Below, one piece after another: positions 26,187 through 38,163 of a stretch of 64,000 nucleotides of DNA. How positions within the stretch are numbered: the first letter of the stretch is position 1; the number at the start of each line of letters is the position of its first letter. The translations under genes and the position numbers were made by a program. This stretch comes from Rhabditophanes sp. KR3021 (taxonomy: Eukaryota; Nematoda; Chromadorea; Rhabditida; Alloionematidae), in assembly GCA_963281155.1 (NCBI GenBank), contig CAUJLY010000006.1, forward strand, positions 5,146,001 to 5,210,000. The letters are read 5' to 3'. Under the pieces are notes generated by a model. The model had not been told where the DNA came from, did no database searches, and worked only from the letters and a program-made list of their open reading frames with translations.

Positions 26187-26711
26187 TTCGCTTTCAATGC
26201 TGGCGATCGCAACGAAACTCTCACAATAATAATCTCAAACATAATATATTAATTGCAACTTCTTGCAATATTAATCAATTTCGAAACAACATATCAAATA
26301 ACATCACACTAAACTTATAAGTCTTCTAATATAGCATATGTACTCAAGTGTATTTCTTAATAACCACGATTGTGAAAAAGTATACCTTAATTAACCATTA
26401 ATCTCTCTTTATATAATGTTACATTAATAAATTGAATAGTTTATTCCTGCGTAAATTAAATATTTTATTTGTATAAATTTATAACTCTATATTTAAAATT
26501 AAGCATATCTAGCAATAATTTGGAAACATATTGCGATATTAAAAAGATGAAAACGATTCTGTATATATTTATTATATATGAAATACCCGGACTCAAAAGA
26601 TGGCTAGTTGACGCGTGTTTGTCTTCCGAAAGCTTCACAGTTGTTTACATTTTGTTTTACATAATTGTTTGTAACCGGATTGGCAATTGGCATTTGAAAG
26701 TTTATATATTG
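26187..26711. other. Shared 3' region between convergent genes
   Basis: These 525 bp separate the stop codons of the SDS3-like gene (+) and the receptor phosphatase (-). AATAAA-type signals are present on both strands, as expected in AT-rich DNA. The forward open frame covering 26469-26756 has no features and is not accepted. Confidence 0.5.
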
Positions 26712-29700
26712 TTACAAGCCAGATTCAGCGATACCTTCATCATCTTCTATGAATAAGGGATTTTGGTGAACTTCAAAAACATTTGCATTATTATGAAAAG
26801 TGCCCATAGTTAGAGGAGTCACCCAAACATTAGATCCGTTTTGATTGTTTTGCAATTGGTGCTGACTCTGGGTTTGGGTATTAATTACGTGAAGATGCTG
26901 AGGATCCATTGTATTGCTATATCTTACTCCGTTATATTCGGCTTGGGGTAAAATATAAATATTATTTGCATTGTTGGCAAAATGCTGTTGTTGATTATGG
27001 CGAGTCATTTCTTTTTCAATTGCATGAAGAATGCAAATGTGAATAAAAACGTATTGTTGCTCGTTTTGAACCATTTGACAACGCTCTAATCTCATTTCAT
27101 GAACATACCCAAATACATCCAAAGTTTGATTTAGGGTCATGCATTGTAGCAGCCTGTCAATTGTAATAAATGTACCAGATCTCCCGACACCTACAAATAA
27201 ACCATAAATATTAAGATATACAAATTAAAGAAACTTACCAGCACTACAGTGAATAATTGACGGCCTACAATTTTTGGACGGCGGTACTTTACTTCTGAAA
27301 AGTCTAACTATGTGAAGTATTCCGGTTGGATGAGCAGGAACCCCGAAATCAGGCCAAGCTTTATAATGTAGATGAAAGACGATGCGGGAGACATTATTTT
27401 GTATGTGTAATAACTTTAATTCTCTCAATGTGTAATCTTCATATATTGTTTCATTCATCAAGGTCACTTCAATATCTCCATACAAAACAGACATTTGATC
27501 AGCATCCGGCCAATATTGATGGCACTTATCTCTTCCTTTCTCCACACATTTGGTCAGTGCCACAATGAAAGGCACATACTGCTCCCAGACCATTTGCCAG
27601 AAATTATCCCTAGTAGAGGGTAGTGGACCTTGTGCAGCTATAAATTCTCTTCTTGAATTGAAACCAGGAATGTAATTTGCATTAACATAGTCAGAACCTT
27701 CATCATCATCACTACTGACTAACTTGACGCGTGAATGATCATATGGAAGGATGTTGGTGAATCTATTTTTGGCTCTGTTAACAGGCAGTTCAGAAGCAAT
27801 TGCTGGCAAATTAATGCCAATCATCTTTAAGTCTTCATACTCTTCACTGAATCTAAAATCCGAATCAGCCGACATTAATCGCACATGTTCTGCAAAATCT
27901 TGTATGCGAACTGGTCTGGACCGTGCAGGGTTATCGGTTTTGGCTACAGTGTGAAGGATAATCTTTTGCGGTACATTTCCTAAAGACTCTAATCGTTTGT
28001 CGAAACCAGTCCTCTGCTTTAATGATCTCGAACCCATTGGTCCATTTAATAGTTGCCCATTGGTATGGCTAATCATGATCGGCGAGCTAATAGGTGTCTT
28101 AGAGTTGTCAATAGAATCATACGCCGAAACGCGACTCGAATTGTTTACAGTTATTATGTTTTGATTGTCATTTCTTGATTTGTCTAGTGAAAAGGATATG
28201 AAAGCCCGAGATATTGGATTTGATGAAACGGATGATGAATGATTATTTTCCCCACTATCGCTATTTTGACCGAATTTATTGACAAAACCTGCTGCTCGAT
28301 CCCTCATCAATATTTTGAAAGCTGCCCATTGTGTGTTTTTGTGATTGCTGTCGTTTGACGATCTGTTACTGGATTGTTCAAATATTACAGGTCTTTTTTT
28401 GATTCCTTCTTTTGATGGCATTCTACAATTGCTCACACAAATTAGAATAACAACCACGGCAGCAATCAGAATCACGATGATAAATAATATTAATACTGTT
28501 CGATACATAAGTCCAGATTTGAGTGGCTCTAAAAATGATAACACCATTAATTTGTTCACAATACTATTAAAAATCGTAATTTAGAAGTAAAATTAGTTCA
28601 GATGTTTCTATTGTATAAAGTTTAAAAATAATTAACTAAAATTCTTAAATAGACACATTTTGACAAATAAACAGACTAACTAATTTAGTACCCGATTTTT
28701 TACTTGCAAACATTTATGCTCACAATTTAAAATCTTTTTTGTGTTGAATAAAACAAAAAGACACTCCTTCGTTGAAAAACATGTCTTAATAGTACTAATC
28801 AACAACACAAATAAATATAATCATATTTATTTAATTTTTGAAATAAAAAAGACTTTATTGTTTATAGTTGTTTTGAAGGAAAGACTTACCTGTAGTGACT
28901 ACCTCTGAATAATACGTGTCTGTCCAAAGATTATCAGAGGTATATAAGCGTAATTTGAAACGATATCTGGTGTCTGCTTTTAGTGGTCCATTGCAAATCA
29001 AGTCTTCGGGCTTGTCATTGCAATTTGATTCAATTCCAACTACTTCGGAAACCATTTTCGAAGGCCATTGTTTGGCTGGCTTTAGTTTATTAATACTTGT
29101 TACATAGGCTGGTGAGATCTCATAATTTTGTACTCTTCCCCATGTATAAGGTTTTGAATCAATCGAAGAGGATGACTCTTTACGAGGTACATCCGTTTTG
29201 GGATCAACTTCTGCTACAATTACAGAAATTTTTGTCAATGCACCATTTTTTGAACTTAACATTGCCATGTTATACTTGATTGTTAGGTCAGTTGATCTAA
29301 TTGTATTTAAAACTACTTCTAGAGGAGTTGAAGGTCTTGGGGGCGCCCCAATAGGCATATCAATAGTGACTGTGTTTTTTGAATTAGATACTGAAGAAGT
29401 TCCCGCAATTGTCACAGCTTGAACAGTCACTTCGTACTTTTGACCTCCAACCAAGTTGTCAACGACCGAATCAATTTTGTAGTCATGATTTACATCGAAA
29501 TTACCATTAACTGTAATTGTCCATGGTGCTTCCGTTATCAAATTTGATTTGGATGGGTTTACGATGATCAAGTATCTAGTAATATACCCATTTGGATGAA
29601 GAGGAGGCCTCCAAGTCACATGAGAAGAGTATGAATTTAAGGGAGTTGCTTTCAATCCTTCTACAGCTCCAGGAACATCTTGTTCAGTTTGAAAATGCAC

Positions 29701-32009
29701 AATACTCATCGCTCTTGTAGACATCAAACAAACATCATTTTGTTGTTCAGTTCCACAAGTTATTTGGGAATTAATTGTATACTTAGTATATGCTTTTAAG
29801 TTGTCAAGTCTTATTTTGGATGCTTTAGAAAAGTTTGGTTTATTCATTTGAATATCTTTCTCATACACGTTCTTCAACCCACTTCCGTCTGAGACGGCTA
29901 CAGACAATTTGCAGTCCTGGCTGTTTTCATGCCATTCTGATAAATTTCCCGTATCGGTAATAGTTACCTCTGTTGATTGCTTAGATAAATTTTCAGTGCT
30001 AATTTCTAATGTTGTTAGAGTAATCCTCATTGTTTGATCAAATTTTTCATTTGAGACAATTCCTGTTGATGTGACTGTATAAATTTCAACGTTGTAACAT
30101 GCTCCTCTGATCAAGTTATTAATGATTATGTCTTTGTATGTGTAAGGATTCGTTGAAAAGGATTTTATTTGCTTCGGTCCACTTGAGTTTTCTATTTTCA
30201 GCTGTAAGGAGGAATCATTTCCAACTACTTTTGACCAGGCCTCGGAAATTTTAAGCATGCCTAGGTCAGACTTGGGCCATCTTAGGCTTAGGATGCCATT
30301 GTTTTCTTCTAAGCTTAATTCAAAGGCCTTCAAATTAAAAGCAGGTGCTAAAGCCAAATTGCGTAAAATCTTTGTGCTATTGACTTTATCATTTGACGTC
30401 ATGGCAGATACTTCGTATCTCTGGCCTGGGATTAATTGCAAGTAGGAATTACAAGATGATATGCCTTCAATAGTCTCGACATTAACGGTCTTTTCAATTT
30501 TATTTGACTTTTCATTCGTAATAGTAAAACGACATTTGTCTATCTTTGATTGAGAGGCATCAGCCAAATGCAAAGTTAGCATGTATTGGCCCCTTTCAAA
30601 GTTTGGAACTAAAGACAAATTTACTGGTGGAAGTGGACGCAAGGTAAAGGTGATTTTGGAGGGATCACTAATTTGATTTGACTTCTCAGCAGACACCGCA
30701 AATAAATAGCTTTCCCCGGGAATGATATGATCACAAATTTTAACAGTTTGCTGAGTAAAATTGACTTCCAATTTATGCATACCAACACCTTCCCCAAAAG
30801 CGGAACCATATAAAATTTGAAATCTATCTGCACCTGATTGTGGTGGTAAATTCCATGTTAAAATAACACATTCTGGTTTGTCAGTTTGATTAGACTCGGT
30901 GATGGTGAGATTTGTGATTTGTAAAGGTTCTAAAAAGAAATATAAGTATGTGGTATTGCATATTGGTTTGGGTAAAAAACAATTTCAATTAAAGTCTTTT
31001 GCGGTGATTATTTTTTTGTAAAGACACTTTGAAAACTTACTAGTTGTGATAACACCTTGCCAAGGTTGGGATGGAATGTCAGCTCTAAGTGACATCACCT
31101 TCACATCATAATCTCTGCCAGGGTTCAAGTTTCCTAGATAAAAGTCGACGTACTTTTGTTCGGGAATGTCATGAACATCAAGTATAGGATATCGGCGTGG
31201 GGGAGAAAGTTGGAAATACTCAACCCTGAAGGTGTCCTGAAGAGCTCGCTCTGGTTTAACAGCTCTCATTGTAATATTGGTGTGCATTACAGTGATGGAT
31301 GCATTATCATGAAAGTTCAATGGAACTGGATCCATAAAAATAGTTTCTTCTTTGATGAGATATGTTTCATTGGCTGTTCTACCAAACACAGCAATTCTGT
31401 AATTAACAAAGTATGAGTAATTGAGAATAATTATATTTTAATTTATGTGTTTTATTCATACATTTTAAATTGCTGAGTAACTACCATTCGTCATTAATAC
31501 TTTTGTACATTAATACTTTCGAACTGTTATGCATTTATACTCTCACAAGGGGTATGAGTAATGTTAAATTAAACTAATTAATGCACAACTTACTCATATT
31601 GGTGACCTGCGTGTAAACCATGAATGTTGATAGTTGAACTGTCTGAGGGAAATGCTAAAAAAGTTCTATTGACGTCTTTGATAGGAAATTCAACACCTGG
31701 TGAAATATCTGTTACTTTGGCAATGAATTGGCGAAAATTGTCAAAGTTAGTTGGCAATATAACATTCAAAAGACGTGAAGGGTCAGTTTTGTCTTTTTTG
31801 ATAATAAAATCCTTTTGAAATGATTGCATATTTGGGGGCAAAGTTGGTGTTCCATCGTCATTTTCAAAATGTATCCTTGTTTGAGCCTTTAATAAAGATA
31901 AATGGTTCTTATTAATATTATTGTTTTGCTCTTTTTGATCTATTTGTTCAGCTGTAAGTATTTTAATCAACAATGAAATAACCAAAATTAACGTTGAATG
32001 TTTTTTCAT
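26712..32009 (-). CDS. Receptor-type protein tyrosine phosphatase, R3-like (FN3 repeats, one catalytic domain)
   Basis: Exons, in transcript order, are 32009-31594, 31396-31041, 30929-28890, 28528-27239 and 27190-26712. All phases agree and give about 1,526 residues. A signal peptide ([20 protein letters not shown]) leads into about 900 extracellular residues of divergent fibronectin III repeats, seen as recurring W/P...Y patterns. One transmembrane helix lies near residues 949-972. The single cytoplasmic PTP domain shows [25 protein letters not shown], the WPD loop (Asp1331) and the P-loop [12 protein letters not shown] (Cys1365), the last being split by an intron between the two glycine-codon parts. 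The catalytic residues look intact. A Gln/Asn-rich tail ends [14 protein letters not shown]3 repeats with one PTP domain fit the R3 group (PTPRB/PTPRJ/Ptp10D), which dephosphorylates receptor tyrosine kinases and their partners at the plasma membrane. Which member it matches cannot be told by eye. Confidence 0.9.
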
Positions 32010-33120
32010 TTTGCTAGCATCCTATATTTTGATGAACTGGTAAATAGAAAATAATATGTAGTGATCTTTAGGTTTTCAAAAAAGAAGCTAAAAATGAAAT
32101 ATATTACTAATTGACATAAAGTAACTAAATACATATAAGATAATCAGTGTAGTCAGTAATTGAGAATAAGTATGGTTAGAGTAATAACGGTATTATAAAG
32201 TCAAATGCATATATATTTATTTATACAATAGAAATTCGGTAGTAACAGCTGTGAACGCAAAACAGATTATGACTATAAATAAATTGTTTGGGTTTGTGTA
32301 GATGTTTTAAATAAGAATATAAATGTTATAAATGGTTTATAAATTGAAATTAGATCTGCGAACTGAATAGTAAAATTATTTTAACAGATTTGTTTTATAT
32401 CTCAGAAGAGTTCGGTCCTTTTGCATACTTCATTATAATTAACACTTTCAATAATGATGTATATGATTGTTTATGCTTTTTACAACTTAAATTTCCAAGT
32501 ATTTATCTGTTTATATAGAAAACTACTATAAAAAAGAAGTTAACAGATAAAAAAGTTGTCTGATTAAAGGAGTATATATAATAATTTAAACAAAATACTC
32601 TTGTTTAACCCAAAATTTTATAAACTTGCTACTGAAATAGCAACTTGCTTGATAAAAAAATTCCAGAGATTATAAATAACACAAAAATTAGTGGTTGTAA
32701 ATAATAAGAGATTTTGAAATTCTTTTTGAAGTGTATGGTAGTTTTAAAAAAATACAAATTTAATTCTTCCACTTATAAACAAACTATTTATTTTTTGTCT
32801 TTTAAATAATGATCATAACAAAGGGGTAGATATATGTTGCTTGAAGGAATTGTTGTATCACTCGAAAATGCTTGAAACAAGGACTAAGCTAATATGTTAT
32901 TTGTTTACTTTTATTCGTATTTTGATTTAATGGAAGAAGTAAAATATAAAAAATCAAAAAAATCATGTTAGTAAGAATGAATTTTATTCATTTCAAAGGA
33001 TGCATTGTTAATGAAGTTAAAATAAATGTATATCCTATAAACATAAACACAAAAAATAATATCATACATTTGCAAAGTTAGAATGTGTCAACAATAAATC
33101 AAAAATAGTATCAAAAATAA

Positions 33121-33226
33121 TTATAATAATAATCAGAATAATGATAATAATAATCAGAATAATGATAATAGTCAGAATAATGATAATAGTCAGAATAATG
33201 ATAATAATAGTCAAAAAATAATAATG
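33121..33226. repeat. AT-rich tandem repeat, roughly 18-bp unit
   Basis: Several copies of a unit close to AGTCAGAATAATGATAAT, with variants containing extra TAA triplets, run through 33121-33226. Copies in the middle are nearly identical. It is a minisatellite-like expansion of an AAT-rich sequence in the intergenic desert; no coding potential is evident. Confidence 0.8.
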
Positions 33227-36200
33227 TAATCAAAAAATGGTTAAAGAAACAAATAATCTACATTCTTCACAATATTAAAATATTAGTAAAGATATTAAAA
33301 TATCTATTTGCAGATATATTTAATTTAATATATTCATTCCTATGCATAATTAGTACATATCTATCAATTATAAATATTATTGAATTGTGTGAACTAAGTA
33401 ATAAAAAACTGAAAATAAGTTTTAAAAGATTTGTTGATAGATAATAAAATATGATATATCTTTTTGTAAAGATGAAGGTAAAGGTATGGAAATAGGTTTG
33501 GCGTTAATAGAATGATTGTGGTCGAAGGATGATATTTGGCTGCTGACCTTGTCTCTTTAGAGAATGCTACAGCGTTTAGATATACAGTCAAAGAAAATTG
33601 GAGGTGCTGGTACAGTTGATATTGTGTGTAAAAAGCAGCGAGGAGGCCGTTGCCGACGTAGTTCACATTTATGGATGATGAAGAGATATCTATGTAAAAT
33701 AAACTACTATTGTGATGATGCGCAAAGAGGCAAAAGGTACAGATAATAAAAGTTGTGAGTCTTCAATCGTAACCTTGTTAAATTACCATTATTAAGAAGT
33801 AGCAATCATCTGGACTTTGTGTTTGATGCTATGTGTATAGTGTATTTTTGTATACAAATGCAATATCTAAACCTCATAAATATTATATATAGGTAATGTC
33901 AAAATACCGCAAATAACTTAATAACACAAATAACCCAAACATAGAACTATTTTGACACACACATGATTATATTTAGTACCTCACATATAATATGACTATC
34001 TTAATATAAACTTATTTAGACGTATATGTGTATACAATTTAAGATAATTGTTCTTATAAACTCTTTGTCATCTTAATTAATTAAAATGATTCCAATAAAG
34101 AAGAGTTAAATAGATAGATGTATTTTTTTGTAAATAAGTATGACGATCACACACTTTTCCGGCCTTTTGCAATTATGATCAAAGAATTGAGAAAAATAAG
34201 TTGTTATAGGTTAAAAAAGTTGGTTTCATGTCCAGATATTGGATCTTCTTTTTGTTTTAAATCTAGAAGTTAAAGTATCCAGTAGTGCTTTCGAAAGCTT
34301 TACAGAAGTATGTTTGACAATAAAAAATGGCCTTACAGATAAATTTTTTGGGTGAATATATTGTTGTTTTGTTTCGGATGAAATAGGTATCTAGTTTGTT
34401 GGATGTTCACATATTATCCTGCATATTATTGGTGAGTTAAATAATAAAATGCTTATATACATTAGTTAGGAATATGATGGATATTATTCAATACAAATCG
34501 GTCCAGCAAAGACCATTTCAAAGAAAATAATTTTTAAAGTAATTATATTTAAACATAATGATTATAAATGATATACAAATATACTGAAGGTAAATAGATA
34601 GCAAAATTAAATTTTCTCGCTCATTTTATTAAGATTTGACAATATATTGAGTATGTTTAACAAGTTAATTCGGTAGCAGATAAAAATGGACTGATGCGTC
34701 AAGTGGTTTCGTCTAGAGGTGAGGATTAAAAAAGTTAATGGTCAATAATGTTGTGAAAGAACGTGCAAAAATTACAAGTTGATTTTGATTTACAAAGCTT
34801 AGATGACTAACAGTCTTTTATAATAAATGCTCTAAAGGTGTGTATATTATTCTACTATTCGGATATCGTAACTGGCCAACTTTAGAAAATTTGCTAGCTT
34901 TTCTCATAAATTGCTATACTCATTGTATTGTAAACCAATATTTTTTTATTTAATAGATTCTCATAAACATACCTTTACTCAAAAAAAGCCATATAATTTT
35001 TAAGTAAAATATATTGTGCGTATACAAAGCTTTTCAGTATATATTGATGTACGAGTACTTGTACATAAGAAACTATTTTCATTAAATAAGATCAGTTGGT
35101 CAGTGTATACAAATATTTTAAATATATCTAAATGCGTGAAGATGAAACACAACACAAAATGATGAACAATAAACACATCACTCAACATCTTTATTATGAT
35201 ATATTTAACTGTTCTATAACAATAGCTTTATAAACATTTGATCCATTTACAAATACGTAATAATGTTGGAGTAAAGCTAACGAACTTTCTTAACTTATAG
35301 TCCTTGGATTAAAATTTTATTTTACAACAATAGAAGGCATATATTAGAAGATATAAAACCATCATGTAAGTTGAAAATGATACAGAATATGATCAAGGCT
35401 ATTCGAATATGTGCATACTTTTTTGCTGCTCATAATTCCAGGTCAAAACCGAAGGCTATTTAAAAATATATACTTATAATTAAATCATTAATAAAGACAA
35501 TTGTTAAATATATGAAGCTATCCAGTATATTAAAGTGATTTTTTACTTTATAAGTAGTTCTTTTTTAAACAGCAATTTTAAGAATTTCGACTACAAAATT
35601 GATGATTAAAAAAGGTGAATGTGATAGAAGTAAAAAAGAGATTGGAAATATCAGTTTGTCCGATTGCCAAGGTCGGCGTATAAATTCTAAATAATTTAGA
35701 GAATCAAGTTTTAAATATGTAAGTTGAATTTTTTTAAGAATCACAAATATCATCATATCCAATTGGGCTTATCGGATTTATAAATTTGAGCAATTCTAGA
35801 ATTTTTCAATTTTGTAAACTGATAATTTGAGATAAAGAAGTATGACTCAATAAGTCAAAGGCATATCCAAAACATACTCCATCATCCTACGCAAAATACA
35901 TACAAATGTTTGGTTATGGTAGTAAGAAGATGACAACTATCAAATTGAAATGACTATTCTTTGGAGAAATAAAGAATGTAATGAATCAGAAAGATTCAAT
36001 TAATAAAATAAAAAATCGCTTTTAAGAATAACAGCCATAGAGATATATTCATGTATGAGAGAGGAGTAGCCCACATAATAAAATTCTTTCCAAAATTAGA
36101 CAATTTTGTTTTGCTTTTAACAAATTACCGGCACATTTAAATGTTGATTACGTTTTTTGGTATAAAAAATGACTATGCACAGCATTCGTTGAGATAAGTC

Positions 36201-36328
36201 AAGTATAACTTATCACGATAAATTGAATAGAAACAAAAAGAAGTATGAATGAATAAGTAATGAAAGCGATAATGGCATAAGATCAGATTAATCATATCAC
36301 TTGATAAATTTATTTATAGTGCTAATTT

Positions 36329-36360
36329 GTTATTAAGCATCATCACCACTGCTTAATGAC
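36329..36360. repeat. 11-bp inverted repeat hairpin
   Basis: GTTATTAAGCA (36329-36339) pairs with TGCTTAATGAC (36350-36360) with one G-T pair, around a 10-nt loop. Too short for a typical microRNA precursor. No function is assigned. Confidence 0.35.
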
Positions 36361-38109
36361 TGAATATTAATAACAAAGTTATAGACGAACTCTATTGTTT
36401 AGATTATTACTTAACCATTGACAGAACCAACTTGCATCTTGCACTACCATTACATATCGAGACATATCAAGTACTTTGAGGTCTTCTCCTCTTCATTTGT
36501 CCATAATATCAAATTAGTTTGAAGTGTCAGATGAACAAGATATGATACAAATTTGAAGTAATAAAGACTTAACACAATACTCTATCTCTTATTTTACGAT
36601 TTTTATCATCCAATTATACACTAATTGTCAATTTTTACTTATTCCAATGAAAGGAGTTGATGATGGATTGTTGTATTGCACAAATTATAAAAATCATCCA
36701 AAATGTGTTAATTTATCGGGTTTATAAAACAGTGATTGTAAGATTATAGTAAAAAGTATTTATTTATTAGAATAATATTAAAATTATTAGCATACATCTG
36801 AGATGAGTCTAGTTTGATCTCATGTGAATTAAACTACATAAGATGTCAAATAGACCCATATCAGAAAGACGCCAAATAAATTGATCTATTTATATAAGAC
36901 GCACATTTAACAACAACAAAATGAAACAGCAGCAGACTCGCAATGATCCAAACTCACCAATGCCTAAAAAATATTTGTAAAAAATGGTTGAATCGACATG
37001 TGTATAATTTCTAAATATTTAGGACGTAAATAGGAAACTGCGAATATTCACGTCTTATGTATTGAACAAAATAAAAGACACGTCTATACTTATATATTTT
37101 ATTTAAAGTATCCCTTTTAGTTGTACCACACACTGTTAAAAGCTAAAATAAATGAAGGCAATCGGCAGACGAACACAACCCAACTTTTGTCGCGATATTT
37201 TTGTAACAAAGAACAAAATACTAAAAATAACCGAAAGGCGTTCACCCAAACTATAATACTGAGATTGATTTCGTTTTTGCCTTAATAATGTGTGTACATA
37301 CCGAGGTGGATTAAGGTAGTGATGACACAAAAAGATGGTCAAAAGAGAAATAAGTAACAGTTTAAATACACCTATCCAACAATAAATCAAATGATCTGTA
37401 GTACTTACCAAAGTATGCTACTATAAGGCAAAGTGCCCAAGCTTTTCTGAATACAAGTTACCAATAATATATGTATATTTTAGACAGCATGTCAGGCTAT
37501 CGAAGAAATATAGAATGATATAAAATGGATGGAGTAATGAAGTTTAAATGTGAAAGATGATGATTGCGTGTGTCAGCAGCCACATCATCAAACGTGGTAC
37601 AGCAAAAATTCCGACGTTGTACAACAACTGCAAAAATACAAAATATGTATATATGAATAAACGAAGAATATGGTCAAATATATACTCTGTACGTTGGTGA
37701 TTTGGAGGTGTAGCTGGGTATCTTTAATGTATACGTGGTAAAAGGGATGAAAAGAACGATGTGCATATACTTTTCTCGTTCTCACCATGTAAATTTGAAA
37801 ATGAATTAACCGATAGGTGCACTTACATGTATGCATGCGATAAACAAAAATATTGTGTTAAAGTTCCATTAAAATACCAACATTGTAATCTTATCGTGTA
37901 GCTAAAGAAAATGGGTTGTTACAAGTTGGAAAGTATGCAAGAAACCAATTGTTATAATCAAAGTAGCTACATGGCAACACATTACTATAAATTGTACAAA
38001 CGCACAAATGCTAAATGTATAGGTATAACTTCATAAATATCATGTATAAGTGTCGTAACTAAAGTAGCTTACCTTATTTGTAACAGTCTGAGCCAAGGAA
38101 GAACAGGAA

Positions 38110-38163
38110 AAGACCTACATTTAAAAGCTATCATGCAGTAGCAATTATTAAATTGTAGGTCTT
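38110..38163. ncRNA. Candidate hairpin RNA (15-bp stem with one bulge)
   Basis: AAGACCTACATTTAA (38110-38124) pairs with TTAAATTGTAGGTCTT (38148-38163), leaving one bulged base. The 23-nt loop contains a further GCTA/TAGC stem (38127-38130 with 38139-38142). This is the best small hairpin I saw in the desert. The stem is shorter than the usual 22-bp animal pre-miRNA duplex, and I recognise no known microRNA seed, so transcription is unproven. Confidence 0.25.

Noticed and set aside
26469..26756. Forward 95-codon frame between SDS3 and the receptor phosphatase
   Set aside because: It overlaps the 3' end of the phosphatase on the other strand, lacks recognisable features and lies in the shared 3' region.
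37136..37836. Reverse-strand open frames in the desert with hydrophobic content
   Set aside because: AT-rich DNA encodes many Phe/Ile/Leu codons by chance; no splice-linked continuation or conserved motif was found.
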